Origin: Streptococcus salivarius
Lineage (GTDB): Bacteria > Bacillota > Bacilli > Lactobacillales > Streptococcaceae
Assembly: GCF_002094975.1 (NCBI RefSeq)
Contig: NZ_CP015283.1
Span: forward strand, 1,907,501-1,971,500
Direction: 5' to 3'
DNA: 64,000 nucleotides
Position 1 is the first letter of the stretch; each line of letters begins with the position of its first letter. Positions 1 to 8,058 of the stretch are shown here, one piece after another. Below the pieces are notes generated by a model. The model was given only the letters and a program-made list of their open reading frames with translations, had not been told where the DNA came from and searched no databases. The position numbers were made by a program, and so were the translations under genes.

Positions 1-41
1 GCCGCTTTTAAAGGTTGAAGTCTCTCTAAAAGACGCTTCAT
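1..41 (-). CDS. 5' end of an unidentified gene cut by the window edge
   Basis: On the minus strand an ATG at 41 opens a frame reading MKRLLERLQPLKA before the window ends. Its start overlaps the stop of the upstream hydrolase gene in an ATGA arrangement, typical of translational coupling, so the two are probably co-transcribed. Only 13 residues are visible, basic and leucine-rich, so no function can be assigned. Confidence 0.5.
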   Translation of the reverse strand, partial: MKRLLERLQPLKA

Positions 42-757
42 GCCACCACCTCTTTTCGACTAATTCTCACAAGCTCACGAATCATTTGATTGAAAATCTT
101 ATATTTACGTTGAGCTAGACGATGCCCTTCTCGACGTTGGACATAAAGCTTATGAATTGGAAAGAGTTCCGAAATCTCCCTAGAATGCCTGATACTGATA
201 ACATCCCTTTGCCCCATAACTACCCAAACAGGATAGGCAGCCTGATGTAGACGTTCCCTATCTAGTGGCAAGTCATGAAGCATAAGCCCCGTTACCTGAG
301 CCATGATATCCATTTTAGATGAAAATGGTGACAAGGCTTTTAAGCAAAGATATTGTATATAGACCGCGAATCTTGAGCGTCTCGTCAACCCATTAAAGGT
401 CATATTTCCCGCATTAAGCAAGAGCCCTGCAATCCGGTCAGGATAACGACTAGCATAAACCATAGCCAAATTGGCACCGTCACTATGACCGACAAATAAG
501 GCCTTCTTGATATTCAAATATTGCAAAATTTCCTCCAAATCGGCAGCCATCTGTTCAAAGGTCATCTTAACACTTTGACGACTGGACCTGCCGTGATTAC
601 GACTATCAATGAAAATTAAACGATAGTCTCGATACAGAATTCCTTGCTTACCAAAGTAATTTCCTGACAAATTATTGCCATGCAAAAAAACAATTGGAAA
701 GCCTTTACCGAGATCACGATAATAGATGATTTGACCATCTTTCACTTTGAATTCCAT
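38..757 (-). CDS. alpha/beta hydrolase fold protein
   Basis: A 239-residue single-domain protein of the alpha/beta hydrolase fold. An oxyanion-type HGNN follows the first strands (residues 26-29), the nucleophile elbow is GHSDG (Ser92), the probable acid is the Asp in GQRD near residue 185, and the probable catalytic His lies in EGHR near residue 213. No signal peptide or membrane segment is seen, so it should be cytoplasmic. The substrate cannot be read from sequence; relatives include esterases, peptidases and C-C hydrolases. An AGGTAGG-like ribosome binding site precedes the ATG at 757. Its stop codon overlaps the start of a following gene that leaves the window. Confidence 0.85.
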   Translation of the reverse strand: MEFKVKDGQIIYYRDLGKGFPIVFLHGNNLSGNYFGKQGILYRDYRLIFIDSRNHGRSSRQSVKMTFEQMAADLEEILQYLNIKKALFVGHSDGANLAMVYASRYPDRIAGLLLNAGNMTFNGLTRRSRFAVYIQYLCLKALSPFSSKMDIMAQVTGLMLHDLPLDRERLHQAAYPVWVVMGQRDVISIRHSREISELFPIHKLYVQRREGHRLAQRKYKIFNQMIRELVRISRKEVVA

Positions 758-920
758 AATATTACCTACCTTTTCACTAACGCATTCTTATACGATAATT
801 AGTCTTATAAGGCATTGAGGCTGATGAATTGGACTTACTCATTCCAAAATCATCTAACCCTCTTCACTCCATTATAACACTTCCACTAGGAAAGAGTCAG
901 AATATTTGTGCATTTTCTGC

Positions 921-945
921 AAAAAGAAAAAGCCTTTTCAGGCTT
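921..945 (-). terminator. Rho-independent terminator of the YiaA/B-like gene
   Basis: On the minus strand the stem AAGCC/GGCTT with a six-base loop is followed by a T-rich run, seven bases after the stop codon of the YiaA/B-like gene. Confidence 0.6.
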
Positions 946-951
946 CTCTTC

Positions 952-1212
952 TTATTGTTCGAAAGTTTGTTGAGCGATGAGTTTGTTATAGTTTTCTTCA
1001 TCTTCTTGGTTATCACGGACAACCTTAGATACTGTAAATGATGATGAAATCAATCCTACACATCCCATGAGGTAGTAACCCTTAACCATCAAAGGCTCTT
1101 TAAGGGTATAGAGGCCTACCAACATCAAGATTACGAAGAAGGCAAATGATCCCCATGCCATCATGTTGAAAGATGTTGTGTTACGATACACTTTTTTCTT
1201 TACTTTGTTCAT
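952..1212 (-). CDS. YiaA/YiaB-like two-helix membrane protein
   Basis: An 86-residue protein with a basic N-terminus and two hydrophobic helices at about residues 18-38 and 42-62, followed by an acidic tail (DNQEDEENYN). This matches the small YiaA/YiaB two-helix membrane family, whose biochemical role is unknown. A strong ribosome binding site (AAAGGAGA) precedes the ATG. It is a single-gene unit with its own promoter (1243-1271) and terminator (921-945). The family call rests on overall pattern and length rather than on a diagnostic motif. Confidence 0.75.
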   Translation of the reverse strand: MNKVKKKVYRNTTSFNMMAWGSFAFFVILMLVGLYTLKEPLMVKGYYLMGCVGLISSSFTVSKVVRDNQEDEENYNKLIAQQTFEQ

Positions 1213-1230
1213 AAAGTTAGTCTCCTTTTA

Positions 1231-1271
1231 TATACTAAGACTAGTATACCAACAATGTAAGCCTTTCACAA
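1231..1271 (-). promoter_or_regulatory. promoter of the YiaA/B-like gene with a dyad over the -10
   Basis: On the minus strand a -35 TTGTGA (1266-1271), a 17-bp spacer and an extended -10 TGGTATACT (hexamer 1243-1248) are present. A perfect 7-bp inverted repeat, TATACTA-AGAC-TAGTATA (1231-1248), covers the -10 and the expected transcription start, and could be an operator. Confidence 0.55.
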
Positions 1272-1301
1272 CTCAAAGCATGAAAAGGTTTTCATCATCC
1301 C

Positions 1302-3221
1302 TTAACCTTCCAATTGTTCTGATAAATCACTCCACTCTTCCATCAGAGCTTCTTGAGAAACTGATAAGTCATCCAGCTCTTTCTGCAAGTCAGACAATTC
1401 CACCACTTCATTTGTTTCAAGCATGGCAGCAGAAATTTCCTCCAAGCGTTCCTCAATTGTCTCTAGCTCATTTTCAATTTGCTCAATGCGTCGACTTAGT
1501 TTACGCATCTCTTTTTGATTGGCTTTTTGAGCTTGATAATCACTAGCACCCGCTGAAGCCACTTGGACTTCCTCTGATACTTGATTTTCCTCTGCCTCAA
1601 GACGTGCTAACTCTTCAAGCTCCGCCTTCTTCTCAAGGTAGTAATCGTAGTCTCCAAGATAAATGGTTGCTCCATCCTCAGAAATTTCCATCACTTTGGT
1701 TGCCACTCGGTTGATAAAGTAACGGTCGTGGCTGACAAAAAGAAGCGTTCCATCAAAGTCAATGAGGGCATTTTCCAAGACTTCCTTACTATCAATGTCC
1801 AAGTGGTTGGTCGGCTCATCTAGGATGAGGAAATTGTTGTTTTCCATTGATAATTTAGCTAGGAGCAGGCGAGCCTTCTCACCACCCGAAAGCATAGAAA
1901 CCGACTTTTTGACATCATCTCCTGAGAAGAGAAAGGCTCCCAGACGGTTACGAATCTCAACTTCAGGAGTTGTCGCAAAATCATTCCACAACTCATCAAG
2001 AACAGTGTTGGACGGTGTCAAGGCAGATTGGGTTTGGTCATAGTAACCCACTTCAACATTGGCACCATAAGTTGATGTTCCCTTGATAAATGGCAGCTTA
2101 CCTACTACCGACTTGATAAAGGTTGTTTTCCCTATACCATTAGGTCCCACAATAGCAATGGCATCCATCTTCTTAACATCCAGGGAAATCGGCTCTGAGA
2201 GAATCTCATCGTCATAACCAATGGCAGCATCCCTCACAGTCAAGACCACATTCCCAGAGACCTTATCCGCATGGAAAGTCATATTAGCTGACTTTTGACC
2301 TTCTGTTGGCTTATCCAGACGTTCCATTTTCTCTAGCTGTTTACGACGGGCTTGAGCACGCTTAGTTGTAGAGGCACGGACAATATTACGATTAACAAAG
2401 TCCTCCAGCTTAGCAATTTCCTTTTGTTGCTTTTCGAAGTTCTTTGCTTCAGTAGCCAATTTTTCAGCCTTGAGATCCATGAATTTTGAATAGTTTCCGA
2501 CATAACGATCTAAACTATGTTTGGTCAAATCCAGGGTTACTGTCGCCACCTTGTCCAAAAAATAACGGTCGTGACTGACAATGATTAGAGCTCCCTGATA
2601 ATTGACCAAGTAATTTTCCAACCAGGCAATGGTCTCGATATCCAAGTGGTTGGTCGGTTCGTCCAGTACCAAGAGCTCAGGCTTCTCAAGCAGCATTTTC
2701 GCCAAAGCCAGGCGCGTGTTTTGCCCTCCAGAAAGATCGGAAATGGGCATCTCCCACATGCTTTCATCAAACTTAAAACCATTGAGAATAGCTCTGATAT
2801 CAGATTCATAGGTAAAACCACCACGCTGTCTGAAATCCTCGGAAAGGCGATCGTAGTCAGTCATTAACTTGTCCAATTCTATCCCAGTCAACTCGGCCAT
2901 CTTCATTTCCATGTCACGCAGACGTTTTTCATCTGCACGTAGGTCTGAAAAGACATTTAACATTTCCGCATAGATGGTATTGCTAGACTCAAAGCGACTA
3001 TCCTGAGCCAAGTAAGACAAATTCAAATCACGTTTTGTATTGATTTCACCACTCGTCGGCGCTTCCTCTCCAACCAAGATTTTCAATAAGGTTGATTTCC
3101 CAGCACCGTTACGGCCAACCAGGGCAATACGATCACGTTCATCTACCTGAATATTAATATTATCAAAGAGCACATCTCCTGAGAAAGAGCGCTCAATCTT
3201 GTTTCCTTGTAAAATAATCAT
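1302..3221 (-). CDS. ABC-F family ATPase (YdiF-like)
   Basis: A 639-residue cytoplasmic protein with two ABC ATPase domains and no membrane segment, the hallmark of ABC-F proteins, which act on the ribosome (translation factors or antibiotic-resistance proteins) rather than in transport. Domain 1 has Walker A GRNGAGKST (36-44), signature LSGGQ (163-167) and Walker B with LDEPTNHLD (186-194). Domain 2 has GPNGIGKTT, LSGGEKARL and a second LDEPTNHLD. The linker is rich in basic residues and a coiled-coil C-terminal extension is present. It resembles Bacillus YdiF in length and sequence. No Shine-Dalgarno is seen before the ATG at 3221, and TATAAT lies only 9 nt upstream, so the mRNA may be almost leaderless. 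Confidence 0.92.
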   Translation of the reverse strand: MIILQGNKIERSFSGDVLFDNINIQVDERDRIALVGRNGAGKSTLLKILVGEEAPTSGEINTKRDLNLSYLAQDSRFESSNTIYAEMLNVFSDLRADEKRLRDMEMKMAELTGIELDKLMTDYDRLSEDFRQRGGFTYESDIRAILNGFKFDESMWEMPISDLSGGQNTRLALAKMLLEKPELLVLDEPTNHLDIETIAWLENYLVNYQGALIIVSHDRYFLDKVATVTLDLTKHSLDRYVGNYSKFMDLKAEKLATEAKNFEKQQKEIAKLEDFVNRNIVRASTTKRAQARRKQLEKMERLDKPTEGQKSANMTFHADKVSGNVVLTVRDAAIGYDDEILSEPISLDVKKMDAIAIVGPNGIGKTTFIKSVVGKLPFIKGTSTYGANVEVGYYDQTQSALTPSNTVLDELWNDFATTPEVEIRNRLGAFLFSGDDVKKSVSMLSGGEKARLLLAKLSMENNNFLILDEPTNHLDIDSKEVLENALIDFDGTLLFVSHDRYFINRVATKVMEISEDGATIYLGDYDYYLEKKAELEELARLEAEENQVSEEVQVASAGASDYQAQKANQKEMRKLSRRIEQIENELETIEERLEEISAAMLETNEVVELSDLQKELDDLSVSQEALMEEWSDLSEQLEG

Positions 3222-3230
3222 AACGTTTCA

Positions 3231-3264
3231 ATTATACCAAAAAAGCCAAGCTCCTGCTTAGGCT
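3231..3264 (-). terminator. udk terminator fused to the ABC-F promoter
   Basis: On the minus strand the last codons of udk form a hairpin (AAGCC-T-AAGC / GCTTGGCTT, loop AGGA) followed by six T. The T-run leads directly into an extended -10, TGGTATAAT (hexamer 3231-3236), for the next gene. Confidence 0.6.
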
Positions 3265-3893
3265 TTCTGACTTTCTTTCAAAATGCTTGCTACCTTAGTA
3301 TTAATCAAGTCGATAGCAACAGTATTTGTGACACCTTCAGGAATCACCACATCTGCGTAGCGTTTCGTAGGTTCGATAAACTGGTGGTACATAGGTTTAA
3401 CCACACTGATATATTGCTCAATGATACTATCCAAGCTACGGCCACGCTCTTCCATATCACGCTTGATACGACGGATAATACGAATGTCATCATCAGTATC
3501 TACAAAAAGCTTGATATCCATCAAATCACGCAAACGTTTATCCTCAAGTACCAAAATCCCTTCAACAATGAAGACATCCTGTGGTTCCTGACGATAAGTC
3601 TTTTCACTGCGAGTGTGTTGGGTGTAGTCATAAATCGGAATATCTACAGGACGCCCAGCAATCAGCTCATTGATATGTTCAATCATAAGATCTGTATCAA
3701 AGGCAAAAGGATGGTCGTAGTTCGTTGACACACGCTCTTCAAAAGTCAAATGTGACTGATCCTTATAATAAGAATCATGCTCAATCATGGCAATTTTCTC
3801 ATCTGGAAAATTTGATAGAATGGCACGAGAAACACTGGTCTTACCGCCACCAGAGCCACCCGTAACCCCAATAATAATCGGTTTTTTAGGCAT
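3258..3893 (-). CDS. udk: uridine kinase
   Basis: A 211-residue P-loop kinase phosphorylating uridine and cytidine to UMP and CMP in the pyrimidine salvage pathway. The P-loop [10 protein letters not shown] is at residues 11-20, followed by the family pattern EHDSYYKDQ and [12 protein letters not shown], which carry nucleoside-binding residues. Length agrees with bacterial Udk (about 210). It is transcribed alone, divergently from the helicase gene at 3985. Its 3' end doubles as the left arm of the terminator that separates it from the ABC-F gene. Confidence 0.95.
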   Translation of the reverse strand: MPKKPIIIGVTGGSGGGKTSVSRAILSNFPDEKIAMIEHDSYYKDQSHLTFEERVSTNYDHPFAFDTDLMIEHINELIAGRPVDIPIYDYTQHTRSEKTYRQEPQDVFIVEGILVLEDKRLRDLMDIKLFVDTDDDIRIIRRIKRDMEERGRSLDSIIEQYISVVKPMYHQFIEPTKRYADVVIPEGVTNTVAIDLINTKVASILKESQKA

Positions 3894-3943
3894 GGTAAAT
3901 TCCTATCTAATATAGTCTTTCTTATCTATTCTACACTAAATCA

Positions 3944-3952
3944 TGATATAAT
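3944..3952 (+). promoter_or_regulatory. extended -10 promoter of the DEAD-box helicase gene
   Basis: TGATATAAT (extended -10, hexamer 3947-3952) lies 32 bp before the ATG at 3985. No good -35 hexamer is visible at 17 bp. Confidence 0.45.
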
Positions 3953-3984
3953 AAAAGCAAATCCATATAGAAAATGAGACTTTT

Positions 3985-5067
3985 ATGTTTAAAAACTTTC
4001 CTGAACAATGGCAAGACCTCCTTAAAGAAAAAGGAATCACTACAGAGACTGCCATTCAAAAAGAACTCTTTGCACCAATCACTGAAGGAGACAATGTCCT
4101 AGGTATCAGTCCTACAGGAACAGGTAAAACCCTTGCCTACCTTCTTCCACTTCTTCTTTCACTCAAGCCAAAAAAAGCTCAACAACTGCTTATCCTAGCA
4201 CCTAATTCTGAACTTGCTGGACAGATTTTTGATGTAACCAAACAATGGGCTGAGCCACTAGGACTCACTGCCCAACTCTTCCTTTCTGGCTCTAGTCAAA
4301 AACGACAAATTGAACGCCTGAAGAAAGGACCAGAAATTCTCATCGGAACCCCTGGCCGTGTTTTTGAGCTGATTAAACTCAAAAAAATCAAGATGATGAA
4401 TGTCAACACCATCGTCCTCGATGAATTTGATGAGCTTCTCAGTGATAGCCAATACCACTTTGTGACAAAAATCAGCCACCATGTTCCTCGTGATCATCAA
4501 ATGATCTATATTTCGGCAACCAACAAAATTGACGATCAAGTTCTTGTCGAAAATACTATCGTTTATGACTTATCTGATCAGGAATTAGATACTATTAAAC
4601 ATTATTATATCAGTGTTGATAAACGTAACCGTGTCGAACTTCTTCGTAAGTTCTCCAATATTCCTGATTTCCGTGGCCTTGTCTTTTTCAACAGTCTTTC
4701 TGACCTTGGGGCTACTGAAGAGCGCCTCCAATTTAACGGAGCTTCAGCAGTATCATTGGCTAGTGACATCAACGTCAAATTCCGTAAGGTTATCTTGGAA
4801 AAATTCAAGAACCATGAGATTTCACTCTTACTAGGTACTGACCTCTTGGCACGAGGCATCGATATTGAAAATCTGGAAGTGGTCATCAACTTCGATATTC
4901 CTCGAGACCGTGAAGCCTACACTCACCGTGCAGGTCGTACCGGCCGTATGGGAAATGAAGGTAGCGTCATTAGCTTGGTAACTCATCCAGAAGACCTCAA
5001 AAAACTTAAAAAATTCGCTAAAGTATCAGAACTGGTTATTAAAAACCAAGAGCTTCACGAAAAATAA
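3985..5067 (+). CDS. short DEAD-box-type RNA helicase (DEFD variant)
   Basis: A 360-residue superfamily 2 helicase containing only the two RecA-like domains. Visible motifs are TAIQ (Q motif, 22-25), PTGTGKT (motif I, 43-49), GTPGR (motif Ib, 121-125), DEFD in place of DEAD (motif II, 146-149), SAT (motif III, 177-179) and HRAGRTGR (motif VI, about 310-317). The lack of a basic C-terminal extension and the length resemble Bacillus YfmL, which is linked to ribosome biogenesis; that role is inferred here. It is a single-gene unit ending at a strong bidirectional terminator. Confidence 0.9.
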   Translation: MFKNFPEQWQDLLKEKGITTETAIQKELFAPITEGDNVLGISPTGTGKTLAYLLPLLLSLKPKKAQQLLILAPNSELAGQIFDVTKQWAEPLGLTAQLFLSGSSQKRQIERLKKGPEILIGTPGRVFELIKLKKIKMMNVNTIVLDEFDELLSDSQYHFVTKISHHVPRDHQMIYISATNKIDDQVLVENTIVYDLSDQELDTIKHYYISVDKRNRVELLRKFSNIPDFRGLVFFNSLSDLGATEERLQFNGASAVSLASDINVKFRKVILEKFKNHEISLLLGTDLLARGIDIENLEVVINFDIPRDREAYTHRAGRTGRMGNEGSVISLVTHPEDLKKLKKFAKVSELVIKNQELHEK

Positions 5068-5075
5068 GCCATTAC

Positions 5076-5107
5076 AAAAGCACTTCAGAGTAAACTGAAG
5101 TGCTTTT
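5076..5107. terminator. bidirectional Rho-independent terminator
   Basis: A 13-bp perfect stem (AAAAGCACTTCAG / CTGAAGTGCTTTT) with a six-base loop separates the convergent helicase and ATP-grasp genes. The A- and T-rich base of the stem can serve both strands. Confidence 0.85.
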
Positions 5108-5119
5108 AACATATACAGA

Positions 5120-6283
5120 TTAGGCTTTTTTACCAAAGTCCTCAATCATTTGTTCCATTTCCTCACGACTTGGAGTTGTCAACATATAAAGGAAGTCACC
5201 TTGCAACTCTGCAAAGGCTGCAGGCATGATTTTCTTAACTTTAAGTTGTTCACGATACTTATCAAAAAGTTCTTCTTCTGAGTAAGCATAGTGTGAGCTT
5301 ACACGACGTGAAGTAGCCAAACAGTAAAGTGGCTCAAACTGAGAAGCTGGGAATGGTTCGCCAGCAACGATATCCGCATAGCCCTTGTACAAATCAAACG
5401 AATGAGCATAGTTATAGACGTCGATTGTGAAACCACCTGCTGGACGGTTATTATATTCAATAGCAATATAATCGTCACCATCACGGAAGAACTCAATATG
5501 GAAGAAACGTTCCTTCATACCAAATTCTTTGACAATTGCCTCACCATACTTACGTAACTTAGGATCCATATCCTTAAGAACGTAGTAAGAATTATCCATC
5601 TTGTAAATCATCAAGTCAAGTGGAGTGTGGGCATAATCGAAAGTTGTTGAGAAAACAATATTACCATCATGGTCAATCAAACCATCGAAAGTACAGATTT
5701 CACTTGAAGTTACAAATTTTTCAAAGAAATAAACTGTTTCATGGTCCCACTCAGCCTTGAAATGATTGATATCATCTTCTGTTTCAAGTTTGAAGGTTGC
5801 AGCTGCACCAACCCCATTATCTGGCTTAGCAATCATTGGAAGACCGATTTCTTTCACAGCTTTATCCACATCTTCGTCAGTTTTAATGACAGCACCTGGC
5901 ACAACTGGAACACCAGCTTTTTGGAAGAGTTTCTTCATTTCAGACTTGAATTTAGTCTTCTTAAGGTCTTCTGGCTTAGCACCAAAAACATTGAACTGTT
6001 CACGAAGAGCAGCATCCAATTCCAACCAGTATTCATTATGAGATTCGATACGATCGATTGGACCATGTTTGTAGAAAAGAAAGGCTACGGCACGCTTAAC
6101 TTCATCCAAGTTTTCCAGATTATCTACACGGAAGTACTCTGTCAAAGCATCTTTCAAAGGTTGATCTAACTGTTCATAAGGCTCTTGACCAATACCAAGA
6201 ACAGTGATTCCCTTATTAGCAAGTTCAACTGTAAACTGTTGGAAGTTTTGTGGATAGTATGGTGAAATAACAAGATAATTCAT
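5120..6283 (-). CDS. ATP-grasp domain protein of unknown substrate
   Basis: A 387-residue cytoplasmic protein. Residues 1-110 form a Rossmann-like preATP-grasp region (MNYLVISPYYPQNF). From about 115 to 300 an ATP-grasp core is recognisable: AKPDNGVGAAATF, an acidic loop (VYFFEKFV), and FFHIEFFRDGDDYIAIEYNNRPAGGF, with Glu and Asn positions typical of Mg-ATP binding. ATP-grasp enzymes join a carboxylate to an amine or thiol through an acyl-phosphate; the substrates here cannot be told. It is the last gene of a unit with two Esterase_D-type hydrolases, with 46-bp gaps between genes, suggesting a shared pathway. No close named homologue is recognised. Confidence 0.8.
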   Translation of the reverse strand: MNYLVISPYYPQNFQQFTVELANKGITVLGIGQEPYEQLDQPLKDALTEYFRVDNLENLDEVKRAVAFLFYKHGPIDRIESHNEYWLELDAALREQFNVFGAKPEDLKKTKFKSEMKKLFQKAGVPVVPGAVIKTDEDVDKAVKEIGLPMIAKPDNGVGAAATFKLETEDDINHFKAEWDHETVYFFEKFVTSSEICTFDGLIDHDGNIVFSTTFDYAHTPLDLMIYKMDNSYYVLKDMDPKLRKYGEAIVKEFGMKERFFHIEFFRDGDDYIAIEYNNRPAGGFTIDVYNYAHSFDLYKGYADIVAGEPFPASQFEPLYCLATSRRVSSHYAYSEEELFDKYREQLKVKKIMPAAFAELQGDFLYMLTTPSREEMEQMIEDFGKKA

Positions 6284-6329
6284 TAGTGATTCCTCTTTTA
6301 TAGTTATTTAGATAGGATAGACAAAGAAA

Positions 6330-7070
6330 TTATAGGTTCATATTGTCAAGGAAATAAGGCATTTGTTTACGCCACCATTCCCAATCGTGAGCGACATCAT
6401 GGCCCCACTCAGAGAACCAGGCTGGAATATTCTTTTGTTCAAAGGCTTCCTTAAGTTTATAGTAAGAAGGAAGACCATCTTGTTCCCAAGCACCAAGACC
6501 TGTACATACGATGATTTCAGCTTGACGGTAGCGGTCGATAAACCAACCATCATTTTGGTTCCAGATATAATCTGATGGGGAATTTTGGTAAATAGCTTCA
6601 TCCCCTCCAAACTCACCCACAAAGAAACGAGCATCGTAGACACCACTAAGAGCTACTACTTTATTGAAAACATCAGGATGTTGCAAGAAGAAATTAAGCG
6701 CATGGTAAGCACCCATTGAACATCCTGTTGTCATCATTGGATCAAACCAACCAGTTTTGTGTTTGATAAATGGAATAGCTTCTTCAATAACATAACGTTC
6801 ATAAGCACGATGCATTTCAGCACGATCGTGTGGATTTTTCCAATCACAAAGCCAGCTTTCACTGTCCACACTTGACAGCGTAAAGAATTGTACGCGCCCT
6901 TCTTCGATAAAACGTGCACAAGCATCAATCATACCGAAGTCATAGTATTCGTTATGGCTACCACCTGATGAAGCAAAAACCACAACAGGGATACCAGCGT
7001 GCCCATAACGGTTAACATACATTTCACGATTAAGTTGACCACTCCAGTGGCTAAGATGTTCGATATTCAT
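6330..7070 (-). CDS. alpha/beta hydrolase, Esterase_D-like (second of a pair)
   Basis: A 246-residue hydrolase of the Esterase_D/enterochelin-esterase-like group. The nucleophile elbow is GCSMG (Ser118), followed by AYHALNFFLQHPDVF, and the likely catalytic His is in EWGHDVAHDW near residue 225. There is no signal peptide, so it is predicted cytoplasmic. It lies between another hydrolase of the same fold and an ATP-grasp gene, with equal 46-bp spacers. Esterase_D relatives cleave acyl or thioester bonds (S-formylglutathione, siderophore esters, mycolyl transfer); which applies here is not evident. The two hydrolases are clearly different in sequence, so this is not a recent duplication. Confidence 0.8.
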   Translation of the reverse strand: MNIEHLSHWSGQLNREMYVNRYGHAGIPVVVFASSGGSHNEYYDFGMIDACARFIEEGRVQFFTLSSVDSESWLCDWKNPHDRAEMHRAYERYVIEEAIPFIKHKTGWFDPMMTTGCSMGAYHALNFFLQHPDVFNKVVALSGVYDARFFVGEFGGDEAIYQNSPSDYIWNQNDGWFIDRYRQAEIIVCTGLGAWEQDGLPSYYKLKEAFEQKNIPAWFSEWGHDVAHDWEWWRKQMPYFLDNMNL

Positions 7071-7116
7071 ATTTATATACCTTTTCCTAAATTAAAATAA
7101 TTTGCGTTAATATAGA

Positions 7117-7944
7117 CTAGTCCCACTTTTCAGCGAAAAAACGAAGACAGTCTGGTAAATTCTCAGCCCAAGCTTCTTCATTGTGTTCAGCACCAGACTG
7201 AATGTGAATCTTGATATTTTCCAAATCAACCCCACGAGCAATCAAATCATGGTAATAGCTCAATGAAGAGTCAATATAAGCCTGCTTAATGTTACCAGCC
7301 ATCAAGGTCTTGTCAGTATCATCAGCTTCCTCAGTCCCTACATAAATGTAGACACGTTGATCTGCATCGAGCTTTTGACGCGACATGTAACGATCAAAGG
7401 CATCTTGATGCAACCAGTTAGCTGAAGAAAATACCCCAAGACAACCTATCTGCTCCTTATAATCAAGCCCCATAAACTGAGTGATATTACCACCAAGGGA
7501 TGAACCAATCATAGCTGTATGCTGACGGTCTGAGAGGGTACGGTACTCCTTGTCAATAAAGGGTTTAACCACATCCATGACAAACTCCGCATACTCTACT
7601 CCCTTGCCTCCGAACTGAACACCAGGGATATTAGATTCTTGGTACTTCCACGCAGAATACTCATTCATACGGCCAGGACCATCATTATCGATGGCTACAA
7701 CAATCATGCGCGAAATATCAGGATTACGCTTGATTGTTGGGATAATCTTCCAAGAATAGCCCGAAAATGACTCCTTACTATAAAGAACATTCTGACCATC
7801 ATGGAAATACACGACAGGGTAAGAACGATCTGTATCCGTTTCATAGTTCTTAGGTAGAAGAACACGCACACGACGAAGTTTACCAGTGTATGGCACCTCT
7901 AATTCATGGGTCTTCATAACCAAGTAAAAATAAGATTTATTCAT
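7117..7944 (-). CDS. alpha/beta hydrolase, Esterase_D-like (first gene of the unit)
   Basis: A 275-residue hydrolase with the pattern RVLLPKNYETDTDRSYPVVY, then HDGQN (49-53), which marks Esterase_D proteins. The nucleophile elbow is GSSLG (Ser149), followed by GNITQFMGL, and the probable catalytic His is in GAEHNEEAW near residue 255. Predicted cytoplasmic. The start at 7944 has only a distant purine-rich stretch (AGAGAG, about 12 nt away), and an internal ATG (MKTHELEV, 7917) has no better site, so the N-terminus is uncertain. It is read from an extended -10 directly behind the gapN terminator and heads the unit continuing into the second hydrolase and the ATP-grasp gene. Confidence 0.8.
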   Translation of the reverse strand: MNKSYFYLVMKTHELEVPYTGKLRRVRVLLPKNYETDTDRSYPVVYFHDGQNVLYSKESFSGYSWKIIPTIKRNPDISRMIVVAIDNDGPGRMNEYSAWKYQESNIPGVQFGGKGVEYAEFVMDVVKPFIDKEYRTLSDRQHTAMIGSSLGGNITQFMGLDYKEQIGCLGVFSSANWLHQDAFDRYMSRQKLDADQRVYIYVGTEEADDTDKTLMAGNIKQAYIDSSLSYYHDLIARGVDLENIKIHIQSGAEHNEEAWAENLPDCLRFFAEKWD

Positions 7945-7979
7945 TGTCAGAAAACTCTCTATATTCGAAATTTAGTTCT

Positions 7980-7988
7980 ATTATACCA
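7980..7988 (-). promoter_or_regulatory. extended -10 promoter of the esterase/ATP-grasp unit
   Basis: On the minus strand TGGTATAAT (7980-7988) lies about 14 bp beyond the gapN terminator stem and 35 bp before the first gene. No convincing -35 is present. Confidence 0.5.
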
Positions 7989-7990
7989 TA

Positions 7991-8028
7991 TTTTAAAAGA
8001 AAAAGAGTCCCTATAATGGGGACTCTTT
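7991..8028 (-). terminator. Rho-independent terminator of gapN
   Basis: The stem AAAGAGTCCC/GGGACTCTTT (8002-8011 with 8019-8028) has a seven-base loop. On the minus strand it is followed by TTTCTTTT, about 30 bp after the gapN stop. Confidence 0.85.
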
Positions 8029-8058
8029 ACACTTTTTAATGATTGAATAGCTAAACTC

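Noticed and set aside
829..1041. A 70-residue plus-strand ORF upstream of and over the YiaA/B-like gene
   Set aside because: Overlaps the end of that gene and its terminator on the other strand and lacks a ribosome binding site.
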